Shown here: piece by piece, positions 33,242-41,103 of the stretch
How the letters are laid out: the number at the start of each line of letters is the position of its first letter
Position numbering within the stretch: the first letter of the stretch is position 1
From: Roseomonas alba
GTDB taxonomy: Bacteria; Pseudomonadota; Alphaproteobacteria; Acetobacterales; Acetobacteraceae
Direction: 5' to 3'
Length of the DNA stretch: 64,000 bases
NCBI RefSeq assembly: GCF_019430885.1
Contig: NZ_JAHYBZ010000013.1
Span: 42,281-106,280, forward strand
Translations under genes and position numbers: made by a program
The notes under the pieces: model-generated
What the model was told of the DNA's origin: nothing
Database searches by the model: none
What the model saw: only the letters and a program-made list of their open reading frames with translations

Positions 33242-34966
33242 CTATTCCCTCCGCAGCATGAAGTCGCGGCCGACCAGCTTCATGCCGATGCCCACGATGG
33301 CCAGGGTGATGACGAGCAGGATGCCGCCGAAGGCGGAGACGACCTCGAAATTGCCCTGCTCGGTGAGATCGTAGAGCAGCACCGACATGGTCCGTGTGCG
33401 CGGCCCGACGAGGAAGATCGCCGCCGACAATTCGCGCGAGGCGACGATGAACACCACCAGCCAGCCGCCGAGCAGCGAGGTCTTGAGCAGCGGCGCCGTC
33501 ACCTTGCGGATCGCGTGCAGCCGTCCCGAACCGAGGATGCGCGCGGCTTCCTCCATTTCCGGATGCACGGCGCGGATCGCTGCCTGCGAGGATGCATAGG
33601 CGATCGGCAGGAAGCGCGAGGCGAAGGCGAGGATGATGAGCAGCGCCGAGCCATAGAGCGACAGCGGCGGCCCCGCATAGGCGGCGTAGAAGCCGATCGC
33701 CATGACGATGCCCGGGATGACGAATGGCGCCATGGCGAGGAAGCCCAGCGCATCCGCGAAGCGCATCAGCCGGCGCACCACGATGTAGGCCACCAGCAGC
33801 GCCAGCACCACGGCGATGGTCGCCGAGGCGCCCGAGAACCACACAGTGTTCCACACCGCCTGCGGCGCCATGTCATGCTCAAAGAGCAGGAACTGGTAGT
33901 TGCGGAGCGTCAGGTTGTCGAAGGAGAAGCCACGCCCCCAGGCTTTGGCGAAGGAGGCCTGCAGAAGCACGGTCAGGGGCTTGCCGACCGACAGCATGGC
34001 GACCGCGAAGCACCAGGCGAAGAGTACCCAGCGCCAGGGGCCGAGCTTGATCTGTCGCCTCTCCCCGCCCTTCCCCGTTTGAGAGACAAAGCCCTTGCGC
34101 GCCAGCAGCAGCTTCTGCACGGCGATCAGCGCGATCGTCACCAGCAGCAGCGGAATGGCGAAGGCGGCGGCGACCTCGACACGCACCGGATCCTCGAAGA
34201 ACTGCCAGAGCTGCGTGGTCACCACATTGATGCGCGCTGGGATGCCGATGATCGCCGGCGTGCCGAACAGCGCGATGGTCTCCAGGAAGATCAGGATGAA
34301 GCCACCCATGATGGACGGCCAGACCAGCGGCAGCGTGACCCTGCGCATTGTCACCCAGGTGCCGCCACCGAGGATGTTCGCCGCGTCCTCCATCTCCGAG
34401 GAGATGAGGTCGAGCGCCGACTTCACGAAGATGAAGACGAGCGGGAAGGAATGCAGCGCGATGACAAAGGCCATGCCGGTGAAGGTGTACACATTCACCA
34501 GCGGCGCGGTCGCGCCAGTCAGGTCGCGCCAGGCGACGTTGATCCAGCCCGAATTCGGCCCGGCCAGCAGGATCCATCCGATCGCACCCAGATAGGGCGG
34601 CATGATGAAGGCGGCGAGCACAGTCGCCCAGGTGAAGCCCTTGCCCGGCATGTCGGTGCGCGACACGGCCCAGGCCATGGGCACGGCGATCACCACCGAG
34701 ATCGCCGCCGACAGCGTCCCCAGCATCAGCGAGTTGCGCAGCGCCTCCAGATACCGCGCACGGCCATAGGCGGTCACGTAGTTCTGGATGGTGAAGACGC
34801 CGGTGTCCTGCTCCTCGAAGGAGATGACGACCATCTTGAGGATCGGGGCCGCTACCAGCACCAGCAGCGCCGCGATCAACACGATCCAGAGAAAGGTCAC
34901 CGGCTCCAGACGACGGAGCCGGCTTGGGCGTACCACCTGGGCGGCAGGAAGGGCCGCGTCACTCAT
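33242..34966 (-). CDS. ABC transporter permease, fused two-domain (FbpB type)
   Basis: Inner-membrane permease of 574 residues made of two tandem binding-protein-dependent transport domains, each with about six membrane spans. The EAA-type cytoplasmic loops are visible as EDAANILGGGTWVTMRRVTLP in the first half and EEAARILGSGRLHAIRKVTAP in the second, each followed by the expected LVWPSI / LLKTSL. Fused permeases of this size are typical of iron(III) (AfuB/FbpB) and some phosphonate importers. It lies between the binding protein (10-nt gap) and ATPase (1-nt gap) genes, giving a complete importer. Confidence 0.93.
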   Translation of the reverse strand: MSDAALPAAQVVRPSRLRRLEPVTFLWIVLIAALLVLVAAPILKMVVISFEEQDTGVFTIQNYVTAYGRARYLEALRNSLMLGTLSAAISVVIAVPMAWAVSRTDMPGKGFTWATVLAAFIMPPYLGAIGWILLAGPNSGWINVAWRDLTGATAPLVNVYTFTGMAFVIALHSFPLVFIFVKSALDLISSEMEDAANILGGGTWVTMRRVTLPLVWPSIMGGFILIFLETIALFGTPAIIGIPARINVVTTQLWQFFEDPVRVEVAAAFAIPLLLVTIALIAVQKLLLARKGFVSQTGKGGERRQIKLGPWRWVLFAWCFAVAMLSVGKPLTVLLQASFAKAWGRGFSFDNLTLRNYQFLLFEHDMAPQAVWNTVWFSGASATIAVVLALLVAYIVVRRLMRFADALGFLAMAPFVIPGIVMAIGFYAAYAGPPLSLYGSALLIILAFASRFLPIAYASSQAAIRAVHPEMEEAARILGSGRLHAIRKVTAPLLKTSLLGGWLVVFIVASRELSAAIFLVGPRTRTMSVLLYDLTEQGNFEVVSAFGGILLVITLAIVGIGMKLVGRDFMLRRE

Positions 34967-34976
34967 CCGACCAGCC

Positions 34977-36026
34977 TCAGACGCCGAAGATCTCGCGCCA
35001 CTGCTCGCGTACCTCCGGCACGCCCTTCTCGGCCTCCTCGAGCGACGGCGCGAGCATTGTCACCTGATCGAGCGGCCGCGAGCCTTCCGGCGGCGGCACG
35101 TCGGGGCGGATGCTCTCGTTGAACAGCAGCCGCACGGCGGTGGACAACGCCGGGCCGGTCTGGAATTCCTGGAACAGCTTCGCCGCATTCGGATGCGGCG
35201 CATTGGTCGGAATGCCCGAAGGCGACATGGCGGCGATCACGCCCTCGGTCGGGTAGATCAGCTTCAGCGGATTGCCGCGCGACGCCGCAAACAAGGTGGA
35301 GGCGGACGGTACCGCCACGCCCACGGCGCGCTCACCCGCTGTCATCATCGTCACGGGGTCGATGGAGGACCGGCCGACCTGCGGCTTGTTGCGTTCGAAC
35401 CGGCGCAGATAGTCCGGCCCGTACATGGTGCGCATCTGCAATGCCCAGAGCCCGATCGCGCCGCTGTAGCCCGGATGCCCGACCGCAAGCTTGTCCTTCC
35501 ACTTCGGGTCCAGGATATCGGTCCAGGATCTCGGCGCCTCGGCCTCCGACACCATGTTGGTGTTGTGACCCATCAGGTAGATGCCGAGGAAGGAGGACTG
35601 GAAATAGTCGTCCGGGTCCGGTCGGCGCAGGATCGGCAGCAGCCCGTCCGCATTGACCGGACGGAACTTCACCAGCCGGTTCTGCCGCTTGAGCTGGACG
35701 TAATGCCCGCCATTGGTCGAGGAGAAGACGTCGCACTGGCCCACGCCCGCGCGGAAATCCTGCGACAGGCGTTGGAAAGCGACCTGCGACGTGCTGCGCA
35801 CCACGTTGCAGCGCACGCCCGGATACCGCTCGTTGAAGGCACGTCCCGCGGCTTCCGAGGCATCCGCGCTGTATTGCCCGGTGTACCAGGTGATCTCGCC
35901 TTCGCGCTTCGCGGCTTCGTAGAGTTCGCGTTCCTGCGGATTCATGGGCGAATCTGCCCAGGCCCTGGTGGCCGCCGCGGACCAGGCCGCGAGCGCAAGC
36001 ATCTGACGCCTGTCGATCAGGAACAT
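34977..36026 (-). CDS. ABC transporter solute-binding protein (FbpA-like)
   Basis: Periplasmic receptor of the family-1/6 extracellular binding proteins, 349 residues. Residues 1-25 form an export signal (FLIDRRQMLALAAWSAAATR, cleavage near AWAD). The opening LYEAAKREGEITWYTGQYSA is the common FbpA/2-aminoethylphosphonate-binding start, and SSIDPVTMMTAGERAVGVAV and LIYPTEGVIAAMSPSGIP match the hinge and ligand regions. The paired Tyr residues that bind iron in FbpA could not be confirmed, so iron, phosphonate or an organic ligand are all possible. ATG 36026; the ORF could also start at 36041. A half LacI-operator-like sequence lies about 77 nt upstream. Confidence 0.9.
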   Translation of the reverse strand: MFLIDRRQMLALAAWSAAATRAWADSPMNPQERELYEAAKREGEITWYTGQYSADASEAAGRAFNERYPGVRCNVVRSTSQVAFQRLSQDFRAGVGQCDVFSSTNGGHYVQLKRQNRLVKFRPVNADGLLPILRRPDPDDYFQSSFLGIYLMGHNTNMVSEAEAPRSWTDILDPKWKDKLAVGHPGYSGAIGLWALQMRTMYGPDYLRRFERNKPQVGRSSIDPVTMMTAGERAVGVAVPSASTLFAASRGNPLKLIYPTEGVIAAMSPSGIPTNAPHPNAAKLFQEFQTGPALSTAVRLLFNESIRPDVPPPEGSRPLDQVTMLAPSLEEAEKGVPEVREQWREIFGV

Positions 36027-36102
36027 CCGGCTTCCTCCCACCCTGTTCGTGACGCGGCCGCCTTGGGCGGTCTCACGGCACGGCTTTCACTTCTTGGACG
36101 GC

Positions 36103-36114
36103 GGAAACGTTGCC
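36103..36114. promoter_or_regulatory. partial LacI-operator-like sequence in divergent region
   Basis: GGAAACGTTGCC shares GGAAACGTT with the 12-mers before leuB and hyuA, but only one half-site is intact. It lies in the 138-bp gap between the divergently transcribed Fbp-like transporter and isomerase genes, so it could serve either. Weak evidence on its own. Confidence 0.35.
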
Positions 36115-36164
36115 ACCACCCTCCCGGCCTGTAAACCATGGAGACAAAGCAGGAGGAGGAAACG

Positions 36165-36998
36165 ATGTCGCTCCAAGATCGGATCGGCGTGGATGTCGGC
36201 CGCAAGCTGAAGCTCGAGGATGCGATCGAATGGGCCGCCCGCAATGCGGTGCGGCACATCGACATCCAGCTCGATACCGGCGCCAATGCAGTGACGCTGT
36301 TCGATGAGGCACGGTGCCGCGCCATCAGGCGGAGTGCCAAGGCGAATGGCGTGCAGGTCGCGCTGCACACCCTGTCGGCGGTCAATGTCGCCGAATATTC
36401 GCCCTTCCTGAGCGATGCGGTGGACGCCTATCTGCGCGCCTATATCGAGGTCGCGCCGAGGCTCGAAGCCGAATGGATCGTCGTCCACGCCGGCTATCAC
36501 TTCACCGCGGATGTGCCGATGCGCATGGAAGCCGGGCGCGACCGCCTGCAACGCATGGTGACGCACGCCGAACAGCACGGCGCGCTGCTGCTGCTCGAGA
36601 ACCTCAACCGCGAGCCGGAGAATGCGGAGGTCCACTACCTCGCGCATACGATGGAGGAATGGCGGTACTATTTCGACGCCATCCACTCCCCGGCCTTCGC
36701 GCTGTCCTTCACTGCCAACCACGCGCATCTGCTGCCGCCGGGAGTCGATGGCTTCGTGGCGGAGATCCCGCTCGATCGCGTGAAGGAAGTCCGCCTCGCC
36801 GATTGCTGGCGCAACGGCTACGAGGAGCACCTGGTCCCCGGCAAGGGTGACTTCGACTTCGGCGCCATGTTCGCCCTGCTGGAAAGGAAGGGCTATCGCG
36901 GCGCCTATACCAACGCCTTCGGCACGCTGGAGGACATGCAGGACGCCCGCGCATACATGGTGGACAAGGCGCGCGCGGCGGGGGTCGCGGTGGGGTGA
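36165..36998 (+). CDS. sugar phosphate isomerase/epimerase-like TIM-barrel protein
   Basis: Xylose-isomerase-like TIM barrel (AP endonuclease 2 superfamily), 277 residues, cytoplasmic. Metal-site regions are visible: VALHTLSAVNVAEYSP near 65-80, WIVVHAGYHF near 105, and LLLENLNRE near 145 with a conserved Glu. ATG 36165 follows AGGAGGAGG, a very strong ribosome-binding site; an ATG at 36138 would place that site inside the gene. It is divergent from the Fbp-like transporter, suggesting a shared pathway in which the transporter supplies the substrate. Members interconvert keto- and aldo-sugars, inosose or hydroxypyruvate, so the exact reaction is open. Confidence 0.87.
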   Translation: MSLQDRIGVDVGRKLKLEDAIEWAARNAVRHIDIQLDTGANAVTLFDEARCRAIRRSAKANGVQVALHTLSAVNVAEYSPFLSDAVDAYLRAYIEVAPRLEAEWIVVHAGYHFTADVPMRMEAGRDRLQRMVTHAEQHGALLLLENLNREPENAEVHYLAHTMEEWRYYFDAIHSPAFALSFTANHAHLLPPGVDGFVAEIPLDRVKEVRLADCWRNGYEEHLVPGKGDFDFGAMFALLERKGYRGAYTNAFGTLEDMQDARAYMVDKARAAGVAVG

Positions 36999-37023
36999 CC
37001 CGCGCCTGTCCTCGGCGGCTGGA

Positions 37024-37090
37024 CCGAGAGGGGCGCCGCCCCTCTCGGGCTCACCCCGCCCAAGGCCCAAGGCCTTTGGAAACCGTCACC
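37024..37090. repeat. GC-rich dispersed repeat with perfect hairpin
   Basis: CCGAGAGGGGC (37024-37034) and GCCCCTCTCGG (37038-37048) are a perfect 11-bp stem with loop GCC. Then comes CCCGCCCAAGGCCCAAGG and CCTTTGGAAACC, the tail module also found at 44641-44670. Right after the isomerase gene (36998); probably terminates it. Confidence 0.7.
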
Positions 37091-37200
37091 TGGCCCCGGG
37101 CGCCGCGGGCAGGACCAATGCCGAGACCCGCACCGGCGCACGGAACGCGTCAAGCGGGCCCGGCATGCCCCCGGGGGCACAACACCAAGTATCCGGCTTT

Positions 37201-37221
37201 CCAAATGACACGGTCATTTGG
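37201..37221. terminator. 9-bp perfect hairpin
   Basis: CCAAATGAC and GTCATTTGG are perfect reverse complements with loop ACG. It is the first of two adjacent hairpins in the 273-bp gap between the convergent isomerase and ydfG genes. No other feature was recognised in that gap apart from these hairpins and the repeat before them. Confidence 0.5.
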
Positions 37222-37230
37222 TGGGGTGGC

Positions 37231-37253
37231 TTGGAGGGGCAGAGCCCCTCCAA
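37231..37253. terminator. 10-bp perfect hairpin downstream of ydfG
   Basis: TTGGAGGGGC and GCCCCTCCAA form a perfect 10-bp stem with loop AGA. It lies 18 nt past the ydfG stop on the minus strand. The stem is the GGAGGGGC / GCCCCTCC module shared with other copies of the GC-rich repeat. Probable end of the Mrp operon transcript. Confidence 0.6.
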
Positions 37254-37271
37254 TCATCCAACCGCCCTGCA

Positions 37272-38030
37272 TCAACCCTTATGCACGCGCAGCGGCCCGA
37301 AGGACTGCGTCACCGGCATCACCTGCAGGGTGTTGACGTTGACGCGAGCCGGGCGCGTCGCGACCCAATGGACGGCATCGGCGATGTCGTCGGGCGTCAG
37401 CGCATCAGCACCTTCATAGACTCCGGCCGCCTTCGCGTCGTCGCCCTTGAAGCGGATGTTGCTGAATTCCGTGCCGCCGACCAGGCCCGGTTCGATATCG
37501 GTGACGCGCACCTTCGTGCCCCACAGATCGGCGCGCAGGTTCAGGCTGAACTGGCGCACGAAGGCCTTGGTGCCGCCATAGACATTGCCGCCCGGATAGG
37601 GGAATTCGCCGGCGGTCGAGCCGAGATTGACCACATGGCCGCGGTCGCGCGCGACCATGCCCGGCAGCACGGCGCGGGTGACATAGGTCAGGCCCTTGAT
37701 GTTGGTGTCGACCATCGCATCCCAGTCGTCGAGATTGGCCGCCTGCGCCGGCTCCAGCCCCAGGGCGAGGCCCGCATTGTTCACCAGCAGGTCGATGGCG
37801 GCGAAATCGGCGGGCAGGCCGGTGATGGCGGCGGCAACCGCGGCGCGGTCGCGGACATCCAGCACCAGCGCATGGCAGCGCGCCGTGCCCAGTTCGGATT
37901 GCAGTGCGGCGAGGCGATCGGCGCGACGCCCCGCGGCAACGATGCGCGCCCCATCGGCGGCGAAGCGGCGCGCGATGGCAAGTCCGAAGCCGGCGGTGGC
38001 GCCGGTGACGAGGACGGTCTCAGGTTTCAT
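37272..38030 (-). CDS. ydfG: NADP-dependent 3-hydroxy acid dehydrogenase / malonic semialdehyde reductase
   Basis: Short-chain dehydrogenase of 252 residues, closely similar to E. coli YdfG, which oxidises L-serine and 3-hydroxy acids and reduces malonic semialdehyde with NADP(H). The cofactor motif TGATAGFG is at 9-16, NNAG at 84-87, and the catalytic residues are S138, Y151 and K155. The YdfG-specific stretches TNIKGLTYVTRAVLPGMV, DIEPGLVGGTEFSN and the C-terminal MPVTQSFGPLRVH are present. It begins 2 nt after the MrpG stop, so it is the last gene of the Mrp operon. A link to Na+ or pH homeostasis is not obvious, so co-transcription may be passive. Confidence 0.93.
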   Translation of the reverse strand: MKPETVLVTGATAGFGLAIARRFAADGARIVAAGRRADRLAALQSELGTARCHALVLDVRDRAAVAAAITGLPADFAAIDLLVNNAGLALGLEPAQAANLDDWDAMVDTNIKGLTYVTRAVLPGMVARDRGHVVNLGSTAGEFPYPGGNVYGGTKAFVRQFSLNLRADLWGTKVRVTDIEPGLVGGTEFSNIRFKGDDAKAAGVYEGADALTPDDIADAVHWVATRPARVNVNTLQVMPVTQSFGPLRVHKG

Positions 38031-38032
38031 GG

Positions 38033-38398
38033 TCAGGGAACTTCCTTCTCCGGCGGGTCGGAGGGCAGGACCGCCGGCACTTCCGAGCTGCCCTCCCGCT
38101 GGTCGCGATACAGCGCGGCGCGCGTCAGCAGCATCAGCGTGACGGGTGTCGAGAGCACGATGAAGACCGCCATCAGGAGTTCATGCAGCACAAAGCGCGT
38201 CCGCAGGACGGAGAAATACAGCATCGAGGCCAGCAGGATGCTGCCGATGCCGAGCGTCGTGCCGAGCGTCGGCGCATGGACCCGCGCGTAGAAGCTGCGC
38301 AGGTTGACCAGCCCGATCGATCCGATCAGCGCCAGCGCCGATCCGAACAGCAGCAGCAGCGTGACCGGGATCGCCGCCCAGAGCGGAAGATCGTTCAT
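38033..38398 (-). CDS. mrpG: Mrp/Pha cation:proton antiporter subunit G
   Basis: Small inner-membrane subunit, 121 residues, with three hydrophobic segments. LIGSIGLVNLRSFYARVHAPT at about 25-45 and TLGIGSILLAS are the recognisable MnhG/PhaG/MrpG signature. It is required for assembly of the multisubunit Na+(K+)/H+ antiporter. The ATG at 38398 overlaps the stop of subunit F by 4 nt. The hydrophilic C-terminal tail (after residue 95) is Glu/Pro-rich and slightly longer than average. Confidence 0.93.
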   Translation of the reverse strand: MNDLPLWAAIPVTLLLLFGSALALIGSIGLVNLRSFYARVHAPTLGTTLGIGSILLASMLYFSVLRTRFVLHELLMAVFIVLSTPVTLMLLTRAALYRDQREGSSEVPAVLPSDPPEKEVP

Positions 38399-38676
38399 TC
38401 GATCACCTCCCCGCGCATCAGGAATTTCGACAGCGCCGCAGTGGCGACGAAGCCGAGCAGGGCGATGAGCAGCGCCGCCTCGAAATAATGCGTGCTGCCG
38501 CTGCGGATGCCGAAGACCAGCAGCAGCATGGCCGCATTCACGTACAGTGCATCGAGCGCCAGCACGCGGTCCTGCGCCCGCGGCCCCCGCAGCACGCGCC
38601 AGGCCGCGCAGGCCATGGCGAGCACCAGCAGGATCTGGGCGATCAGCACGGCACCGGACAGCAGCGTGGCGCTCAT
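38395..38676 (-). CDS. mrpF: Mrp/Pha cation:proton antiporter subunit F
   Basis: Inner-membrane subunit, 93 residues, three hydrophobic segments. WRVLRGPRAQDRVLALDAL at about 26-44 is the diagnostic MnhF motif (RGP-x-x-x-DR-x-x-A-x-D). Its ATG at 38676 shares 4 nt with the end of subunit E (ATGA), and its stop overlaps the start of subunit G in the same way, so the small subunits are made by coupled translation. An earlier in-frame start at 38730 would add an Arg-rich stretch overlapping subunit E. Confidence 0.93.
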   Translation of the reverse strand: MSATLLSGAVLIAQILLVLAMACAAWRVLRGPRAQDRVLALDALYVNAAMLLLVFGIRSGSTHYFEAALLIALLGFVATAALSKFLMRGEVIE

Positions 38677-39164
38677 TCGAAGACCTCCATCAGCCGCCTT
38701 TCCCAGCGATCCTTGACGATCCGCACCCATTCCTCGCGGTCGATCAGGTCGAGGACATGCAGCAGCATGGTCCCGTCCGAGGAATCGTAGTCCACCCAGA
38801 CCGTTCCTGGCGTAGCGGTGAGGATGCAGGCCAACGCCGCCAGCCCATAGGGGCTGCGCATGTCGAGCGGGATGCGCACGAAGCCCGGCTGATGGGTGCG
38901 CTCGCGGGGCGGCCGCAGGATCAGGCGCGCCACGGCGTTGTTGGATCGCGCGACCTCGATCGCGACGTCCCGCAACAGGCCGGGCAGGATGGCGATCCGC
39001 CGCAGATGCGCGCGCGGCAGCCGCAGTGCCGCGAGCACCGCGCAGCCGGCCAGCGCCAGCGCCCCGCCCAGCAGGACGCCCCCCACCGACACGCCGTCAT
39101 TCAGCAGCAGCCACAGCAGCAGCATCGCGACAGCCATGGCCGGATAGGGCAGCAGGCGCCTCAT
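38673..39164 (-). CDS. mrpE: Mrp/Pha cation:proton antiporter subunit E
   Basis: Membrane-associated subunit, 163 residues. Two N-terminal hydrophobic segments are followed by a hydrophilic domain with the MnhE signature: VARLILRPPRERTHQPGFV and CILTATPGTVWVDYDSSDG (TPGT motif), then LLHVLDLIDREEW. Length and order are normal. Start and stop each overlap the neighbours D and F by 4 nt (ATGA). Confidence 0.92.
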   Translation of the reverse strand: MRRLLPYPAMAVAMLLLWLLLNDGVSVGGVLLGGALALAGCAVLAALRLPRAHLRRIAILPGLLRDVAIEVARSNNAVARLILRPPRERTHQPGFVRIPLDMRSPYGLAALACILTATPGTVWVDYDSSDGTMLLHVLDLIDREEWVRIVKDRWERRLMEVFE

Positions 39165-40762
39165 GGCGCGGCGTCCGGCCGGCCGGCGAAGACGCCGCGT
39201 AGATAGGCCGTCGGCGCGTGCAGTTGCTGCGCGGCCGCCTGCATGTAGTCCATGGTCGGCTCCGCACCCACCGTCAGGCCGATGCAGATCAGCAGCAGGA
39301 AGGCGATGGGCAGGATCTCGACCACGCCGATGCGCGGCGGGCGCCGCGCGGGATTGGTCCAGAAGACGTCGATGCCGCTGCGGACCATGGCGATCACCGT
39401 CGCGAAGCCCGACAGGATCAGCGCCGCCATCAGCCCCCAGGCGGTGAGGCGCAGCCCTGTCCCGGTCGGCCCCATCACCGCCGACAGGATGGCGAATTTC
39501 GCGAGGAAGCCCGACAGCGGCGGCAGGCCCGCCAGCAGCAGCGCGCAGGCCATGAAGGCGAAGCCGAGGATGGCGAGGGTGCCGGGGATGACGACGCCGA
39601 CGATCTCCTGTTCCTCCAGCTCCTCCTCATCCTCCCCGCTGCCGAAGGCCGCGCGCGTGACGGCCAGCACGTCCGCGCCCACTTCGCGGCCGCGTTCGAC
39701 CAGTTCGATCAGCAGGAAGAAGGCACCGATGGCGAGCACCGAACTCGCCATGTAGAACAGCGCGCCGCCAGTCACCGCCACCTGCCCGGCCCCGATGGCG
39801 GCGAGCAGTGTGCCGGAGGAGATCAGCACGCTCGCCCCGGCAAGCCGCGGCAGGTTCTGCGTCGCCAGCACGGCGATGGACCCGAAGGCGATGGTCAGCA
39901 GCCCGCCGACGACCAGCCAATGCGATCCGAAGCCGACCGAAGGTCCTGTCTCCCCGCCGAACAGCAGCAGCCAGACGCGCAGCACGGCGTAGATACCGAC
40001 CTTGCTGAGGATGGACAGGATCGCCGCCGCCGGCGTCGTCGCCGCGGCATAGGTCGGCGGCAGCCAGAAGCCGAGCGGCCACATCGCCGCCTTGATCAGG
40101 AAGGCGATGCCCATGATGGCGAGGCCGGTCTCGAGCAGGCCGCGATCCTCGGCGACGATGTCCCGCATCCGGAAGGCGAGGTCGGCCATGTTGAGCGTGC
40201 CGGTGATGCCATAGACGACGCTGACGCCGATCAGGAACAGCAGCGAGGCGACCAGGTTGACCGTGATGTAGTGCAACCCTGCCCGCACCCGCGCCACGCC
40301 CGACCCGTGCAGCGCCATGCCGTAGGACGCGGCGAGCATCACCTCGAAGAACACGAACAGGTTGAACAGGTCGCCAGTGAGGAAGGCCCCGTTCAGCCCC
40401 ATGAGCTGGAATTGGAACAGCGGATGGAAGAACGCCCCCGCCCGTTGCCATCGTCCCAGCGAGAAGACGAAGGCCGCAAATCCCAGCACCGCCGCGAGCG
40501 CCAGCATCAGCGCCGTCAGCCCGTCCAGCACGAGCACGATGCCGAACAACGTCGGCCAGTTGCCGAGGCGATAGATGCGCACCACCGGCTCATCCGCCAT
40601 GGTCAGCAGCAGCCCGGCCAGCAGGACCAGCGTGACGGTGGAGGCCAGCCCGATCAGCCCGATCAGGTTCCGCCGCCGGTCGCCGATCAGGATCATGATC
40701 GCGCCGGCCAGCATCGGCACCACGATCGGCGCCATCAGCAGATGGTCCGTCCAGGCGGTCAC
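39161..40762 (-). CDS. mrpD: Mrp/Pha cation:proton antiporter subunit D
   Basis: Proton-translocating subunit related to NuoM/NuoN of complex I, 533 residues, about 14 membrane spans. The conserved acid in DLFNLFVFFEVML is E140 and the membrane lysine in FLIKAAMWPLGFWLPP is K224, matching residues essential in characterised MrpD. A very acidic cytoplasmic segment (EDEEELEEQE, about 377-386) sits before a C-terminal helix set. The start is a GTG at 40762 overlapping the stop of subunit C (GTGA). The gene is complete. Confidence 0.94.
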   Translation of the reverse strand: MTAWTDHLLMAPIVVPMLAGAIMILIGDRRRNLIGLIGLASTVTLVLLAGLLLTMADEPVVRIYRLGNWPTLFGIVLVLDGLTALMLALAAVLGFAAFVFSLGRWQRAGAFFHPLFQFQLMGLNGAFLTGDLFNLFVFFEVMLAASYGMALHGSGVARVRAGLHYITVNLVASLLFLIGVSVVYGITGTLNMADLAFRMRDIVAEDRGLLETGLAIMGIAFLIKAAMWPLGFWLPPTYAAATTPAAAILSILSKVGIYAVLRVWLLLFGGETGPSVGFGSHWLVVGGLLTIAFGSIAVLATQNLPRLAGASVLISSGTLLAAIGAGQVAVTGGALFYMASSVLAIGAFFLLIELVERGREVGADVLAVTRAAFGSGEDEEELEEQEIVGVVIPGTLAILGFAFMACALLLAGLPPLSGFLAKFAILSAVMGPTGTGLRLTAWGLMAALILSGFATVIAMVRSGIDVFWTNPARRPPRIGVVEILPIAFLLLICIGLTVGAEPTMDYMQAAAQQLHAPTAYLRGVFAGRPDAAP

Positions 40763-41103
40763 CGGTCGCGCTCCCGCCCATCGACATGGTCGCTGCCGGT
40801 CAGGCCGCGCGCGGCCAGCAGCACCACCAGCAGCAGCGCCGTGGTGGCGAAGCCGATGACGATGGCGGTCAGCACCAGCGCCTGCGGCAGCGGGTCGGCA
40901 TAGTTGGCCAGGCTGCCGGATTCGCCGGCCCGCAGGATCGCCGCCGCGCCGCTGCGTAATCCGCCCGTCGAGAAGATGAACAGATTCACCGCATAGGACA
41001 GCAGCGCGAGTCCCACGATCACCTGGAAGGTGCGCGCCCGCAGCAGCAGCCAGACCCCCGATCCGGCGAGCACTCCGATGGCGAGGGAGGCGATGAGTTC
41101 CAT
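40759..41103 (-). CDS. mrpC: Mrp/Pha cation:proton antiporter subunit C
   Basis: NuoK-like subunit, 114 residues with three membrane spans. GVWLLLRARTFQVIVGLALLSYAVNLFIFS and the C-terminal DPLPQALVLTAIVIGFATTA (DP-x-x-QALVLTAIVI) are the classic MnhC/MrpC signature. The ATG at 41103 shares one base with the stop of the fused subunit A gene (TGATG). Complete and of normal length. Confidence 0.95.
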   Translation of the reverse strand: MELIASLAIGVLAGSGVWLLLRARTFQVIVGLALLSYAVNLFIFSTGGLRSGAAAILRAGESGSLANYADPLPQALVLTAIVIGFATTALLLVVLLAARGLTGSDHVDGRERDR

